Assembly: GCA_037013685.1 (NCBI GenBank)
Contig: CM072888.1
Location: forward strand, 13,272,216-13,336,215
From: Acridotheres tristis
Taxonomy: Eukaryota; Chordata; Aves; Passeriformes; Sturnidae
Length of the DNA: 64,000 nt
Direction of reading: 5' to 3'
In this document: positions 1-14,072 of the stretch, one piece after another
How positions within the stretch are numbered: position 1 is the stretch's first letter
How the letters are laid out: every line of letters begins with the position of its first letter
The notes under the pieces: model-generated
Seen by the model: only the letters and a program-made list of their open reading frames with translations
Told to the model about the DNA's origin: nothing
Database searches by the model: none
Program-made: the position numbers and the translations under genes

Positions 1-3000
1 CATAACTTGTGTATATTCCCTGGGCACAAAGGAAGTATATAATATATATAATCTACATGTATTATCTCCCTCTAGACCCAGCTTGTATAGCATGTGTAAG
101 TTTACTCTTATATTTTTAAAAAGAGAATATGGTAGTTTACCTGTCTTGTAGCAAGCCTAAACACTCAAACTTCACCCTTAGAAATAAGGAATGCCATAAT
201 TTGTAGCTGTAGTTCATGTTAAATTGTATTCCAAAGCCACTTTACAATAGGGCCACATCCAGATAAACGTCCTGTTATGGGACCTAGAGGAGCATTCCCT
301 GTTGCAGATGACTAGAAACCTATTCAGCATTTTACAGATGGCCCAAAAACTCCCATCCTGATTTGGCAGGATCCCTGTTTCAGCTTTGGGACAGGAGACT
401 TCCATGTGAGGGGCCAATACTAAGGAACCAGCTGTCCGATGACTTGTATCTTATTTGTTCCACTACTTATTGTTAGAGCTACAGAGAATGGCTGTTGGAA
501 GTGCTTTTTAAAATTCCAGGTTTGTGACTTTTCAAATGTTTCACCTTATTTCTTTTTCTTTTATTTTTTTTTAATTGGAGCATAAGGACCACCTAAAATA
601 CTCAACAAAAGTCATGACAGATATTTGAGATTTCAACCTCGGGTATATCTGCGGTGTCCTTCTCTACTGTTTGTTTTCCTTCACCTGTTACTTTGTCTCA
701 GATATTGAAAAATAGGAGAATTATAAAATGATGTTGTGGCTGCAGTAGCACTGGAGAGGAGGACAAGAAGTCCTGCAGTCACTTCTGCACAGCCATTTGG
801 ATGAAACTCTTGTCCTGACCCCAGGCAGGCTTCAGACTTGAGCTTTGTCACTTGAAATGCCCCATGCTTGCTCTATCCCATGGCCAGTGTGGTGAGCCAG
901 GGATTTCCTGAGCCTTTCCAGGCAGTAATCCTGATGAGCATGGCTTTTACTCTGCATTTCAGAGGTGGCTTAGTCGGTTTTGTAGCTGGTATAGGAGTGC
1001 GGGAGGAAATGTGAAAAACAGCTTTTAAAGAGCGACTCGGAGTATGCACTGCTCAGTTTGTATGTAATCTTCACTTGTTGGTTTCTGTGGGAGTTACCAA
1101 ACCAGTTGAGCTACAGCACTGGCATGGAGCCAAATGAAAAATACAGTTTTCTTCACTGTAAACATGACTGTCAAGCAGTAATGTTTTTCTCAGCTTCATT
1201 TTAAAGGCATTATAATGGAAGAAAATGAAACTAAAACACATTTTTATGCCAGTTTTATACGTGGAAGAATTTTTTTCTTTTAATAAAAAGCTCTTGGAGA
1301 ATAGAACATACAAACTTATGTCTTAAGTATGTGATCAGTTATCTGTGCTGCAAGATACTTGATGGAGTTGGTAACCCAACGCTTTTTTTATTCTGGCGTA
1401 ATTATGGTGCAAATGCATTTTTTTGCCTCTACAATCATGAAAAATGTGTAGAGTTCTTTATTTTTAGGCTTGTTTTGATAACAGGAAAAAAAACCCCAGT
1501 GCCTGATAAACTTAATGAATAATAGCAGCAAACACTAATCTCTGTCCACTCCTTCAGGCTTATTTTTAAACTTTGTTTTCAGTGTCCAATGGCTCTGTTA
1601 ACTCATCATCAGACATTCAGCTGAGCTTGCTCATCGTTGCTTTGCTTTTAGGATTTATTTTGTTGAAAAATCTCTAAGTCCAGCTTTGCCTTTCTAAGAT
1701 AAATGCAAACTATATTTAGTGCTCACAGTGATTTCACCAGGACATCATCATGTAGGTGCAACTGCACCACATGGGGAACAAATGCATTTTTATTTCCTTT
1801 TCAGGACTGAACTTTCCAGGGTTGTCTGCTTTGCCTGTAACTCCCTCTGTTTTGTTTTGTTTTGTTTTGCAGAGTGATGAAAATGCTTATTTAACAAAAT
1901 GATCAGCTGCTGCTTTGTAAAATGGATTTTTGGGTACTAGAGTTGAAAATGACATCTTGAAGAATGGATGTTGCATCCATGTAACTTGATGCCCCGGAGG
2001 ATAAAAAAAATCCTTTGGTTGTGCTTCATTGTTTGAATAATCTTTTTTAAGAATTTCATAATAGAAAAGTAAGAAATCGGATTTGAATGGACTTTTAGAA
2101 GGATCTTCTCACAATTCCTGTGTCTTGAGACAGAATAAGCTGCAGTGAAACCTTTGCTGACTTGTCTCACCCCTTCCTTATAACTTCAAATGGACAGCCA
2201 TTCCTATGTAACCTGTGTTAATGCTTTTCATAATTAGGAGGTTTTTAAGTAGATGTGGTTATCTGAGCAGAAGAACTTAAAATTTTATTAGGAGCAGTAC
2301 ATTTTTATTTGCATATTCAATCCTTCTATTAAAAAATTCAACCTGCCTCACTTGGTCTGCAAGTCTGCAGATGTGGAAGAAATAAGGAATTCTCAAAAGC
2401 AGACATACATCTTGTAGGTGAATCAATGAAATTAATTTCCTTCACCTAATTTCCTCCAGCTCTCAGAAGGGAAAGTGATAAAAGTTAAACAGAGATCTCT
2501 GAAGTTCTCTGTAGGCTACCTGAGGGTTGTTGGCTCTTAGATCAGCCAGGAAGATCCTTCATGGTGTGATGGAAACGAATACAAACTGATGTTGGGATTT
2601 TGGACATCCCTGCTCCATGCAGGGCATGCTGCAGTAGCAGTGAATTTTATTTTTATCTTTTGAATGCCGTAGTCAAGGATCATCTCTTTGGGCACCTTCA
2701 AGACCTTGTGTATGACTAGTCACATCACTGTTTTCTGTAGCACTGCCTTATGTTTACCCTAATAAATATTTTTTTCTTTTGAATCTTGGGATGAACCATC
2801 TCCTCTGAGTTCAAGGTACTGTCCCAGCAAGGAAGTGTTGAAAACAACAGGCTATTGTTGCACTTGGGTGTGCATTGTCCTGGACCCTGGGCGTCTGTAT
2901 CCTGCCTCGCTCTTTCCCAGCCGCTGGCTCTGGGCAGGCAGTCCCAATGTCAAGGAAACAGGGAAACATTCATGGCTGCTGTCACCAGAAGTGGTCTGAG

Positions 3001-4423
3001 GGGGGAGTTTCCTAAAACATCGGTTTGTAGAAGGGTAGTGAGGTGGTTCTGTGGGTCTCCTCGGGGAGTTTTCTGCACTGTAAATAAGAGACGTAACAAG
3101 CGCGCAGAGCAAGCTTTGAAAGCTTCCCAGGAGGCAGAGGCATATCGTACTGGAGTGGAAGTCAACTTTTTGGAGAGGTGGAAGTTGTCCAGAAAGGACC
3201 CTGGAACTGCAGAAAAGGAATTTTGTTTAAGGAAAGATAGGGGAGGGGAATTGATGATAGGAAAAACTTGAGGAGGTAAACTTGGGAAAGGATATGGAAC
3301 TAAGAGGGGGCTATTTGCAATAGTATTCCAAGTGGGAGTGAGATAGGCTTGTATCTACTGATGATAGTAAAAGGAATGTTGTAACAATCAAGAGACAGGA
3401 AGATAAAAGTGCAGACAAGGGTTTTAGCTGTGTCCAGATAGATTGGAAAGACTTTGAGAGAAGTTGCTCTGAAAGATCTGCAAAGACTTAAATGTAGCTC
3501 ATTATTTATTGATTTTAAAGAGTTGTTGTTACATTTCCCTACTGCAAAAAGGATAATGATGGGCTCTGGGTTTGGTTCTTCGTGTGTGGGTTTTTAACAG
3601 AATTGTCTTGATTTTTAATTCCAGTTCTTTCCCCATGCTATGGCAAAGTTGGCAATGCAGCCCACAGGGAATGGCTGGCTTCTCTTCAAGGAGTGGAAGC
3701 ACCATAGCACTGCTGGCTTCTAAGAGTACTTAGTAAAAAAAAGTAGGGCAGGTAGAATTAAAGAAAAAGAAAAAGGAAATTAAAACAAAAGGGAAGGCAA
3801 ATCATCAGAGACATGTTGATAGCAATGAGAAAGGTGTTACGTGAGGTTCAGTCTTTCTTCTTTAAGCAGATAAGTATTTAAGCATTATTTCAAAATTACT
3901 CAAGAGAAAGGGGTAAAGCTGTTATGGACATATCAAAGCAGCAAAAGCAAGGGGGCTTGACTAACTTGGGCTGTTAAAAATGGATTGACTACATTTCAAG
4001 TTGAAGCAAAAGCTTAGGAGAGCTCTGGATCTGCTAATACTGTGCAGGTTTCTTTTGATGAGCAATGCAATGGAGAACCTGAATTGCAGTCTTGTAGGTG
4101 ATAAGTGATTACAGTTCTGAAATGTTTAGCTGGCACTGACCATGGTAACTCGGATGTTTTATGCATGTCTGTATGGAGGCAGATACTGGACATTCTGTCA
4201 TGTATAAAAACATCCAGTAAAGCAGTGAAAATGAGCTTAGAGGTGTCTTCTAGTCCTTCTTCCAGTGTGACGATGCTGCAGGCATTGAGGTATTTCTTAA
4301 GGTCCTGCACCTGTTTCACTTAAGAACTTTGAGATTAAGCTTTGGCTTTCATTTCCTGTATGAAGCCCGCGGTTTTGCTGCCTTTCTGTACTGACTTGCT
4401 TCTCACGTTGCTCATCTTCGCAG
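1..4423 (+). other. NR3C2: NR3C2 intron 4, 3' part
   Basis: This is intronic sequence upstream of the first recognised exon. It is AT-rich, with T-runs and a short (TTTTG)n repeat at about 1849-1870. Open frames here, the longest about 138 codons near 2855-3271, are not continuous with any receptor exon and match no family I recognise. The intron ends in a pyrimidine-rich stretch and cag at 4421-4423, a good acceptor for exon 5. The upstream exons encoding the N-terminal domain and the two zinc fingers lie outside the window. I see no other gene in this stretch. Confidence 0.85.
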
Positions 4424-4762
4424 CCCGGAAGTCCAAAAAGTTGGGGAAATTGAAAGGGATGCACGAGGAGCAGCCCCAGCAGCGGCAGCAGCCGCCCCCG
4501 CAGAGCCCCGAGGAAGGGACGACGTACATCGCGCCCGTGACCGAGCCCTCTGTCAACACAGCACTTGTCCCCCACATGTCTGCTATCTCACCAGCACTTA
4601 CTCCCTCTCCTGTGAAGATCCTGGAAAGCATCGAGCCGGAGATCGTGTACGCGGGATACGACAGCTCCAAGCCGGACACGGCGGAGTACCTGCTCTCCAC
4701 CTTAAACCGCCTGGCCGGCAAGCAGATGATTCAGGTGGTGAAGTGGGCAAAGATACTTCCAG
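4424..4762 (+). CDS. NR3C2: Mineralocorticoid receptor, exon 5: hinge and start of ligand-binding domain
   Basis: This exon belongs to the aldosterone/corticosteroid-activated nuclear receptor. It begins [12 protein letters not shown], the basic hinge after the DNA-binding domain. A short Gln/Pro run follows, then [19 protein letters not shown] and ALTPSPV, and then the first ligand-binding-domain helices ([36 protein letters not shown]). The Asn and Gln corresponding to human N770 and Q776, which contact the steroid, are in LNRLAGKQ. The exon opens with two bases completing an Ala codon and closes after one base (phase 1) at a gtgagt donor. It is 339 bp against 351 bp remembered for human; the 12-bp loss falls in the Gln/Pro run. 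Reading through the donor stays open to a stop at 4867-4869, so retention of intron 5 would truncate the receptor after about 35 extra residues. The identity is very secure. Confidence 0.98.
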
Positions 4763-5288
<526 letters not shown>

Positions 5289-8200
5289 TAAGTATTCCTT
5301 AATGGCCCTTTTCAGTTCAGGCTGGAAGGATTGCTGTCTTTATTTGATTTTTCAGGCATTGTTGCAGTCTAAGAAAATTTCAGCTAATTCTGGCTTAAAA
5401 AGAAGCTGAAGTTTTAATTTTCTTCAGTGACTCACATTTCAATTGCCAAAGTTTTGATTACTGCTGTCCTTTTCTCCTTATGTATGGGGATGTGTTCTCA
5501 AACTGGGACCATCCCACTGGTTTGAAATGTGACTGATACACAACCACGGTTTATAGAAAAGAACATTTTTTGGTATCTACTGGAGCTTGGAAAAATATTC
5601 GACTTCTAGGAAATGTGAATGTTTAAATTACTGGGGTTTTTCAGAGCAGTCATATAATGGTGCTTTTGTTAACAATATACAGCTGTTCAATGTGTTTTCT
5701 TGACAGTCTTAATTACCCTTCTTTGCAACTGTGAAAGAAGCCAAAATGTTTTTTCAGTAATGAAACATAACTTCTTTTATGATGCATTCAGACAAAAAGA
5801 AGGATCAACCATTCCGTCTGAGTATGTGTTCCTTCATATTTTATGTTTGTGTGTGTTTAGTGCTTTGCTTTTGATGACTATAATTTAATTTTTGTTCCAT
5901 TCTCCTAGTGTTTATTACAAGACAGTAAAGTCAAAAATCTAAGTGAATGCACAGGCTGTCAAATGGGGCTTGCATCATTTGCTTATCCCAGAAGGTTGGG
6001 GCTTTTTTCTAGAGGTAAAAAGGAGATATAATCAATAGGATATGGGTGCACTTGGGGAAAAAAAAAACAGGAAAAGAATTAACAAAAAAATAACTTACCA
6101 CTAAATCTCCTGATGCATTCTGAAATCTTTTTCTTGGAAAAGATGCTTTGTCGCTGTCCATCTTAATAGTCTGGAATCCCTACATAATTAATGGATCTGA
6201 GATGGGTCTCAAAGCAGTGAGCAATATCAAAGAAGGATTGTTTGGTTTGGTTTTTTTTTTTTTTAAGAGGAGGAACTGGTGATTTACTTCATGTGGCCCA
6301 AAACGTAGTGTCAGCCATTTTCCTTGTTGAAAGCACCTCCATTATGACTTGAACATTAGAGAATTGTCACAGAAAAAGAAAAAAAAAAGGTATCTTTAGC
6401 TAGAGCTAAGTGAAAATGTGAACTTTGAAGAGTTTAGTTGTCCTGGGGGAATGTAGACTAAAAGTTCAAACACAAAAGCAGCTTTCCCTCATCTCGAGGA
6501 AGTCAGTCAGGGGGTCAGAATTTATTTGACAGAGAAATCAATCCTGCTTGCAAATAAAAGTGTGTGCATTGCTTGCTCTTGTTATGCTGCAGCTAGAAGC
6601 AATTTCCAGAATTTGAGATCAATTTTGCAGTTTTATGCTGCAAGGCTTGAAGATAGGTGCCTGTAGAATTACACTGAGATTGAGGCAGGAATCCAGTTGG
6701 AAAGAGGAATGCCAAATTAAAACATCCTAAACCAGGTAAGTTATTGAGACAGTGGTCTGGTCTCCTGCATATTTGGCAATATCCTCTTTGCAGAGAGAAG
6801 GCAATTGCTTATAAATAGAGAAAAAAAAATTGCCAGGCAATGTGAGAAAGGGACAGGGCCTTTTGAAGTAGCTAATCAGGGCAAGAAATTTCCTTGGAGG
6901 TAAAAGAGTAGGACATGTGGTGTTCACTCTGAACCAGTAATGGACACATCTCTGGAATGGGAAGGGTTTTCTTTCACACTCTTTGTTTGTGTTTCATACT
7001 CACTGCTCATCACGGCAGGCATTTGTTCCCAGTTTCTCACATTGCCACTCAGGATGGTGGTTGAGACTGCATTTGGAGTCTGAGTTCAGGTCGGGCTCTC
7101 TGGCAAAATAAAGTTGTTGAGGAGGAGCTGCAGAGAGCCAGTGGAGGTTGTCCCAGGTGGTCAGGGCTGACTGGGACAGTGAGGGACCTGATGGTGCAGT
7201 GCAGATTTAATTGCACCCCTCGGCTTCCTAAGGAGTTGTAGGAAAGATGAAGCCTGGCTCTTCGTGGAAGTGCTCAGGGGAAGGAGAGTTTGTGATCCCA
7301 AGTTTGGAGCAGCACACTTCTCCTGGGCAGCAGGAGAAGGCAACATTTCCTGGGGAGATGGTGAATCAGCCAAGCAGGTGCCCAGGGACACCTTGGAATC
7401 TCGGTCCCAGATGATGTCCAAGCCTTCACTGGACAGAGCCCCAACCAGCTGCTCCCATGCCAAAATTAGCTCTGTAGGGAACAGGGACTTGGACTTGAGA
7501 CCTCCAGAGGTCCCTCCCAAGCTACTGGTTTGTGATTCTAAGTTAAGAGGTGCAGTGCTTTTCCCAGTCCACAGGTCATTTACTAGAATTGTACAATAGA
7601 GTTCAGTGTAGAAACCATTCTTGTAATACAAAATACAATACTTATTCCTGTTCATGAAGTGCTTTGAAGCTTTGCTCTGAAATTGCTGAAGGCTGGTCTT
7701 ACCTTTACTTTTTGAGTACTGTGAACTTGGAAATGTGCTGTGTAATTATCAGCACTGGCCTTTGTTTCTGTGCCACAGGGTTTATTAGACCTCCCTGAGG
7801 TTTACTTGGTGAAACTTTGAGTGTTTTACTGCCCTTGGCATTTAAGGACATTTATTAATTGATGCAGAATGAAAGGGGGTACTTTACAATGCCTTTCCTT
7901 TTTGAGAAAGTTACATTTCTGTTATCACCTGGCCAAAATTTTCTTGGTATTTCTTCATATTGTGTCTGGAGAGGTCATTTCCTGTTTTCTACAAGGAAAA
8001 AATAAGAAATGTCCTTGACCCAGACCCTTGGTGCCCCAGAGGGCTCAGCGTTTTCTTCAATGAACAGTTAAAAAGGAGTGAAAGTAGAGGTTGGCATTAG
8101 TGGAATTATGTGGCTTTGTTTTATGTTAAATGAATTTTCCGTTTACTCTTAACTACTGTGAATAAAAGGAAGTTGTAATGTTTCTGGAGGGCCATGATAT

Positions 8201-11200
8201 ATGATCTTGTTTTCTTTTGTGTTCTGAAGACCTGTAAACAAGGCCAATAGCAAATGAGGATTCGTGTTGTTAATAGCTGTTAAATGTAACTTTGATTGTA
8301 TAAATACAGTGCAAAATGCCTCCCAACTCATATGTGGTTTGATTTCCTGTTAGCCTTGTGGAAGACTGGAAATATTTGTCTGCCTTCATTTAGTCATGCT
8401 ACATATCTAATTAAGTGTACTGTTTGTCTTTATGGTTCAGGCATATATTCCATTGATTTAACTGGGCTTAACTGAACAAGATTTTAACTGAGGGATAAGA
8501 AAATGGCTGCTGAGCCTGTGACAGAAATGCCTAAAAAACAGCTTGCAAAGAGGCATAAAATAGTGTTTTATATCGTGTTTGTGTAAGTTATGGCATGTGC
8601 AGTTTTTAAATCCATTTCTTTTGTAACGTAGTAGTTGTGGTCAAAACGAATATTCTGTAAATACAGCTTTTAATCCACAGTAAATCTTTAGAAGACCATC
8701 ATACACATGACACCACATAATTCCTACTGAGGGTAAACACTAAAAGAATGGCTGCTGCATATGGGATAAAACTCAAAAGGTGTTGTAGTTATGTTTGTAG
8801 GCTGTGCAAACTCAAATTCAAGAAGTTGCAAAATTCCAAATTAAGGTGGTCTGCAAAATCAAAGTGTAAGCCCTTTGGGTATGTGCTTTGAAGACTGTAT
8901 CCTTAACAAAACCCTTAAGTTGTGCTATCCCATAATATTTTTCCCATGTGACTCTTTTGATCAGGTTGGATGAGATGTAAGGATTATGTAGGGAGAAACT
9001 CTTGGAAGTTTTTCTTCATTTGTTGTCATTGAGGAAGCCTTACCTTGAATGGATCTAGGGATTTGGGAGAACAGAGATATTAATGGGGAAGATTTTCTTA
9101 AGACATGGCAAAAGACTGTCCCTAATTCAAACCCTAAGCTCCGAGATTTTTCAGATTCCTACTGCAAAAGTAACAGAAATCCTGCAAGAAAGAAAAAAGA
9201 CAAAAAAAAATCCAAAACAGTCTATTTAACTCAAGGGAGGGAGAAAATTTCTTTTCAAGATTTAACCAAGGACTTTAGCTAAAATTTCCTAATGTAATTC
9301 AACCTGAGGCAGGCACATGTGTGGATAATCTAAGTCCAGACCATTAAATGGGTAAAATCATACACAACTGAAAGCAGAAAACCAAGCAGTTCTGGCTGGA
9401 ATGGATGCAAGAACAAAGCCAGGGATGTACAAAACCCTATGGTTTGTAACACCAGATTAGTTTCAGGGATTCTGGCTGAAGCTCTGCAAAATACTCTTTA
9501 CTACAGGGAGCAGCCTTAAACAGGATTTCTAAGACATAGTTCTGGAAGGTAGGGCAGTTAGTTGCAACTTCCATTGCTCTTTCCCTGACTGGATGAATTA
9601 ATCATAGAACTAATGGCTAAAATGACTCTTCCCCTGGCTGTGCCCTTTTGAGGGAAAAATCGTCAACATTTTTGAAAAGAGGTGGTGTGACAGTTCGTGT
9701 CTACAAGAAATGGGCCCAGCCTTTCAGAAGCAGGAGTTTCTGTGTTTGCAGTGCAGAAGTCAGATGCCCGAATTCCAGAGCAAGGCAAGGGATGCTCCTT
9801 TTTGCTCAGGTTTTAACGGGCTCAGGCAGTTGCTGTCCCGCCGGCTACTGGTGACAACATCCCAGGTATCTGCTTCCACCCATCCATTAAGTCAGGGCAT
9901 TGGCTGGCAGCCTTTCAGAGGGCTCAGGAAGGAATAAAAAGCATTTACAAGCGCAGCACTGCCAACAGAAACCCAGCAGGAGCCAAGACACGGAATGGCA
10001 GGGATCCTCACTCGCACAACGTGGGAAAGCAGTGGGGGCGGTGGGACATGGGCTGCCTTGGGGGCCACGGCATCTTCTCCTCCCAGCTGGAAACCTGGAA
10101 CTGCATCCCTCATGGCAAGCTGCACTGCTTAGCCATTCCTTCCCCTGAGGAAGATGCACGGTGGCTTCTTGTTTCTCCTTAAGGCAAAAGCACAGCTGAT
10201 GGCATTGATGATGAATATTAAAACTCGAGCCCTGCTTCCCTTCCATATATTGGTTTATGCTCGCATAAAAGCCCCAGAGGGACGGCCCAACCCTGGATTC
10301 CCCCACAGGTCTTGATTTATTTTTTGCTTTTAGGTTTAACAGGGTCTCTCTGTAGATTTCTGAATCTGCAGGGACTTCTGAAAAGACTGAAGATTTCAAA
10401 ATAATTTCCTACTTTTAGCAAATCTACCCAAATTACCTCATTTCCCATTCCAGTCTTACCTGGCTGTAAAATAGCAGTGATGTGGGGATACTGAGAGAGT
10501 TCAGTGATGCTGAGACACACTGTGTGGAGACTCTTTAGTACCTTAAAGTGCAGCATCAATATTTCAACAGTATTTTGCAAATGCACTGCATGACTAATGT
10601 GCTGTGTGTTTTCTTGCTCCTTTGATTTTTCTCAGTTTGTCATCTGCGGCAGAAAGAATAAATCAGAAGTGTGCAGGTTCTGAATTTCCTGGCCATTGCA
10701 CTTCATGCTGTCATTGTTTTTTTACCCTAGTCTTGAGGCACTTGAGACTTTGCCTAATGAAAACTAGCACTAGGCATTATATGAGGTACCCAAAATTATT
10801 GGACTTGAAAAACTGAGTTTAAAACTGGGGCCAGCTTTCACGACCATTTGGATTAGTTATGACATTTTTCCATCTCTGAAATTATTGTATTAGATCATAT
10901 GCAGCTCAGTCCTTACAGTAAAAATGCTTCAATAGAGACTAGACTTAATACTGTGCACAAAACATTAAGAGCAGAATATACTGATGGATATATATTTGTT
11001 TTAAATTAAAAAAAAATACATACTATGGATGTAATTAACTAAGTTTACTACAAATTGATATAAATAGATCCTTTAAAGCATAAGATTTTGCTCCCAGTAA
11101 AATTAAAATGGAGTATTGCAAGCATCTCCCATGGTATGCCTTTGGTAATTGCCCCAATCGTAAAGTTTTTAAGTTTACAAGGAGACAGAGGTTGATGTTG

Positions 11201-11690
11201 GTAATAGATGAATAATAGAGAATACATTTTTCAAATGAGACAGTTGAGGTACAGCAAATGAGGTAGAGAGGGGCAGGAAAAAAACAGCAGTACAAGAGGA
11301 TTTCTAGGAAGTTTCTGTGCTAGTGTTGTCACGGGATGTGGATGGGCAGAGGATTTTGTAACATTGAGGAAAGCCATAAAGTAAAATTAAGAATTATGAT
11401 GTAGCTCAACTGAAACAGCTAAGATTGTATTAAAAAATCTGCATATAATAATTATGTACATTTTCTTAGTAAATACCATTTTCATTGCATTCCTAACCCC
11501 CCTCATAGTATGCCTGTGGAAGCTGGGACCATTGGGACTTGGTGTTGCATAAGGCAGGGCAAGGATGCAGCAGCCTCTCTGTGCCCTTTCAGTGCTGAAG
11601 CCTGTAAGTCTTCCTGGTGTTTTGATTTCTATGGTAACAGCAGGAAGATAAACGTAATAAAATAAGCTGAATATTTAAAAATGCCTCTTT

Positions 11691-11719
11691 ATTATTATTT
11701 TATTTATTTATTTATTTAA
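11691..11719. repeat. (ATTT)n simple repeat
   Basis: A short AT-rich microsatellite of imperfect ATT and then ATTT units inside NR3C2 intron 6. No function is suggested by its position, more than 9 kb from the nearest exon. Confidence 0.8.
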
Positions 11720-13189
11720 CATCATATGCTTATTATAGTTAGATGATCTGTGAATGGTGACAAAGCCAGTAAGAAAATTCACTTATTGTTTAAATGATTA
11801 CTTTTTTGCTTTTACGTTTGACAGGACGATGGCTGTTAACCCTTTTATCTTCCCTTGCAATCTGTTAATCCTGTAGTTTCTAAATTTAGGTACCCTTTTG
11901 TAATCTCTGTCATCTGGCAGTCTCCAAATCCCTCATTTTTTAATTATTATTGCCACAACCCGAGTTGGTAAGAGTTGTCAGTGTTTATTTTTGCTGATAA
12001 ATTGTGTGTGCAGTCGCTGGTCTTGTTGAAAGGTCAGCAACTGCTCCTTGGTGATCCTCCCTGCATGGTTTTTGCTTGCATGTATTATTTTGGTGAGGAA
12101 TACTGAATTCATGCAAAGTGTCAGTGCAGTGGGAAGTGAATGTCTTCATCAGTAAATTTTTTATATACGTTGTTACTACTATTTACTTTTTCATAAAGTG
12201 TGGCTCAGTTCCCAGCCAAAGAAGTAAATAAATGGATTTTGTTAGATACCCACCCCACAGACAAAAAAATGAAATTTTGGAAAACTGCTGTCGTACCTGT
12301 ACATAATAAATGTAACATGCTTCAGCTAGATTTTTCAAGTCTTTCCATCTTTTAAATTGGCCAGAGAAAGTTTAAGATCAGGACAAGGGTCTTCCTCATT
12401 TGCCCAGTCTAGCAATTACTTAGGTACTTTCTGAATATGAGATTGCATTCGGACAGTTGTGCTTAATAACCCTTCTGTGTCTTTCTTTGTGAATTTGCTT
12501 ATTACCTCTTTGAATACGTTTATAATCTTGATATCTAAAATGTTCCGTGGCGGTTGCTTCTGCAATTCAATTGTGCATATTTGTTTGTTGGAGATGTTTC
12601 TAAAGCAGGTGGCTGATAATTTAATGGAGTGCCACTTCATTCCTGTGTTTGCAGTAATAGTGGATATAATCCTTCCCATCCCATGCGTGCCATTTATCAC
12701 TTAGATCTCCATCAAGTCCTGTTGTTTCTTCTGTGAGCTGAAGAATCAGTGAGTCAATTTGATCACCCCTTTTATATCAGTTGTCTGCTGTCCCTGGCCA
12801 TCCTCGGCTCCTCTCCTCGTGCTTTTTATTAATTCTGGGAGGAGACCAGACTGACACCCTGGATTCAGAGCACAGTGGAAGCAGCAGCAAAATTACAATT
12901 TCTGTCTTACTCTTGACTCTCCTCTCACATCTTTGCTTTTTTTGATGAATACTGAGCAAGCATTTTCAAAAGGCAGAAGCCAAAAAAACCTGTCCCACAT
13001 TACACCTAGGACTCTTTATTGTGTGATGTTTGTTAATCCAGTTATTTTGTATGTATGATGGGAGATGATTATACTATCTGCATTGTCCAATCAGTGATTT
13101 TCACCTTCCATTTTGTCAGCCAGCCACACAGACTTTTCAGCAGGATTTTTCAGCAGCCTCTGACAGGCAGCTCCTGATTTCATCATCTG

Positions 13190-14072
13190 GAGCCATCAGC
13201 GAGCTCTGTCACCTCCAGAGGTTTGATTTTTCTCACATGATGTATGAGCACAGTTCTCAGCCCAGGCCCAGTGGAGCTCTGTGAGACCTCCCTGGTAACC
13301 TCCATTACCTGTGAGGGATGTCCATTTGTTATTACCCTTGGCCTCCTACTTTTAAGCTGCTAATAATCCACAAAGAGACGACCTCCTCATCCCTAAGCTC
13401 TCTTTAAGAGCTTTCAGGAGATCTTTTTAATAGCTTTAAAGTCCAACCCTGCCGTGATTGCATCCTCCCATACCTCCTGATGCAAGGCAGTGTGCACATC
13501 CTAGGCCAGTAATTACCCACGCTGGCACGCTGACAGAATTTATTAGAGCCCATACCCAAGCTGCATGCCCCAGTTTCCTTTCTGTGGAAACCAGGGCAGG
13601 GGAGAGGAGGAGGAGGAGGAGAGGGTTGGTGTTTGCTTAGGTCTCACCCCATATGGCTGTGGGATGCAGCTAGACCTGGCATGTGCAAAGCCTTTCCATC
13701 GTGCAGACGTCGCCTGGATGCACCAGAAGGTCCTCGTGCAATCATCAGAGTGCCCTCACAGATTCGTGAGACATGACCTCTCTCTGCCAAGAGTTGTGCT
13801 GACTTTCTTCCCTTACAGCATGTTTATTTATCAATTCATGCTTCTCTTTCAATGGTTTTGCTCGATATAGAACTGGAGCTTACTAGCCTGTGGTCTCTAG
13901 TGCTCCCTTCCCACCCTCAGACCCATTTTAAGAAATCAGTCACGTTTGTCGCCTTCCACGACTTTTATAAGGGCAATTTAAGCAATAAGCTGCACAGCAC
14001 AGTTAGTGGTTCAGCAATTCTGTATTTAAGTTGCTTTACAGCTCGTGGATGGATGCCATCTGGTCTTGGTGA
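13190..14072 (-). mobile_element. Ancient CR1-type LINE reverse transcriptase remnant
   Basis: Read on the - strand, 14072-13846 keeps one frame for about 75 codons with only a few stops. It gives RPDGIHPRAVKQL, IAEPLTVL, KSW, NVT, DHRLVSSSSISSKTIER and similar blocks. These match, in order, the PDGIHPR / IAEPL / KSW / NVTP / YRPVSL...GK.ME blocks of CR1-clade reverse transcriptases. After a degenerate stretch, 13356-13190 gives LKSRRPRVITNGHPSQ, then VSQSSTGPGL and ELADG. These correspond to the (R)QRVVVNG, GVPQGSVLGP and FADD motifs. The catalytic motifs are eroded (ADG for ADD; stops and probable indels), so it is dead. The order and strand are consistent with one insertion. I recognised it by motif order only; the clade (CR1, or a close relative such as L3) needs a search. 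Confidence 0.72.
13601..13623. repeat. (GGA)n simple repeat
   Basis: A purine-rich trinucleotide run (aggaggaggagga) embedded in the degenerate middle part of the CR1 remnant in intron 6. It is probably a later expansion that helped break the LINE reading frame. Confidence 0.75.

Noticed and set aside
2852..3271. A 138-codon + frame overlapped by two - frames
   Set aside because: It lies in NR3C2 intron 4 with no domain recognised, and dual-strand openness in a GC-richer patch is best explained by composition.
7161..7655. A 164-codon - frame and 111-codon + frame in intron 6, with weak internal similarity (gtttgtgat... at 7289 and 7528)
   Set aside because: The internal similarity is too short to call a repeat, and neither frame resembles a known protein.
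12416..12704. Complementary open frames on both strands next to the CR1 fossil
   Set aside because: I could not align them to any part of a LINE protein, so I did not extend the element to include them.
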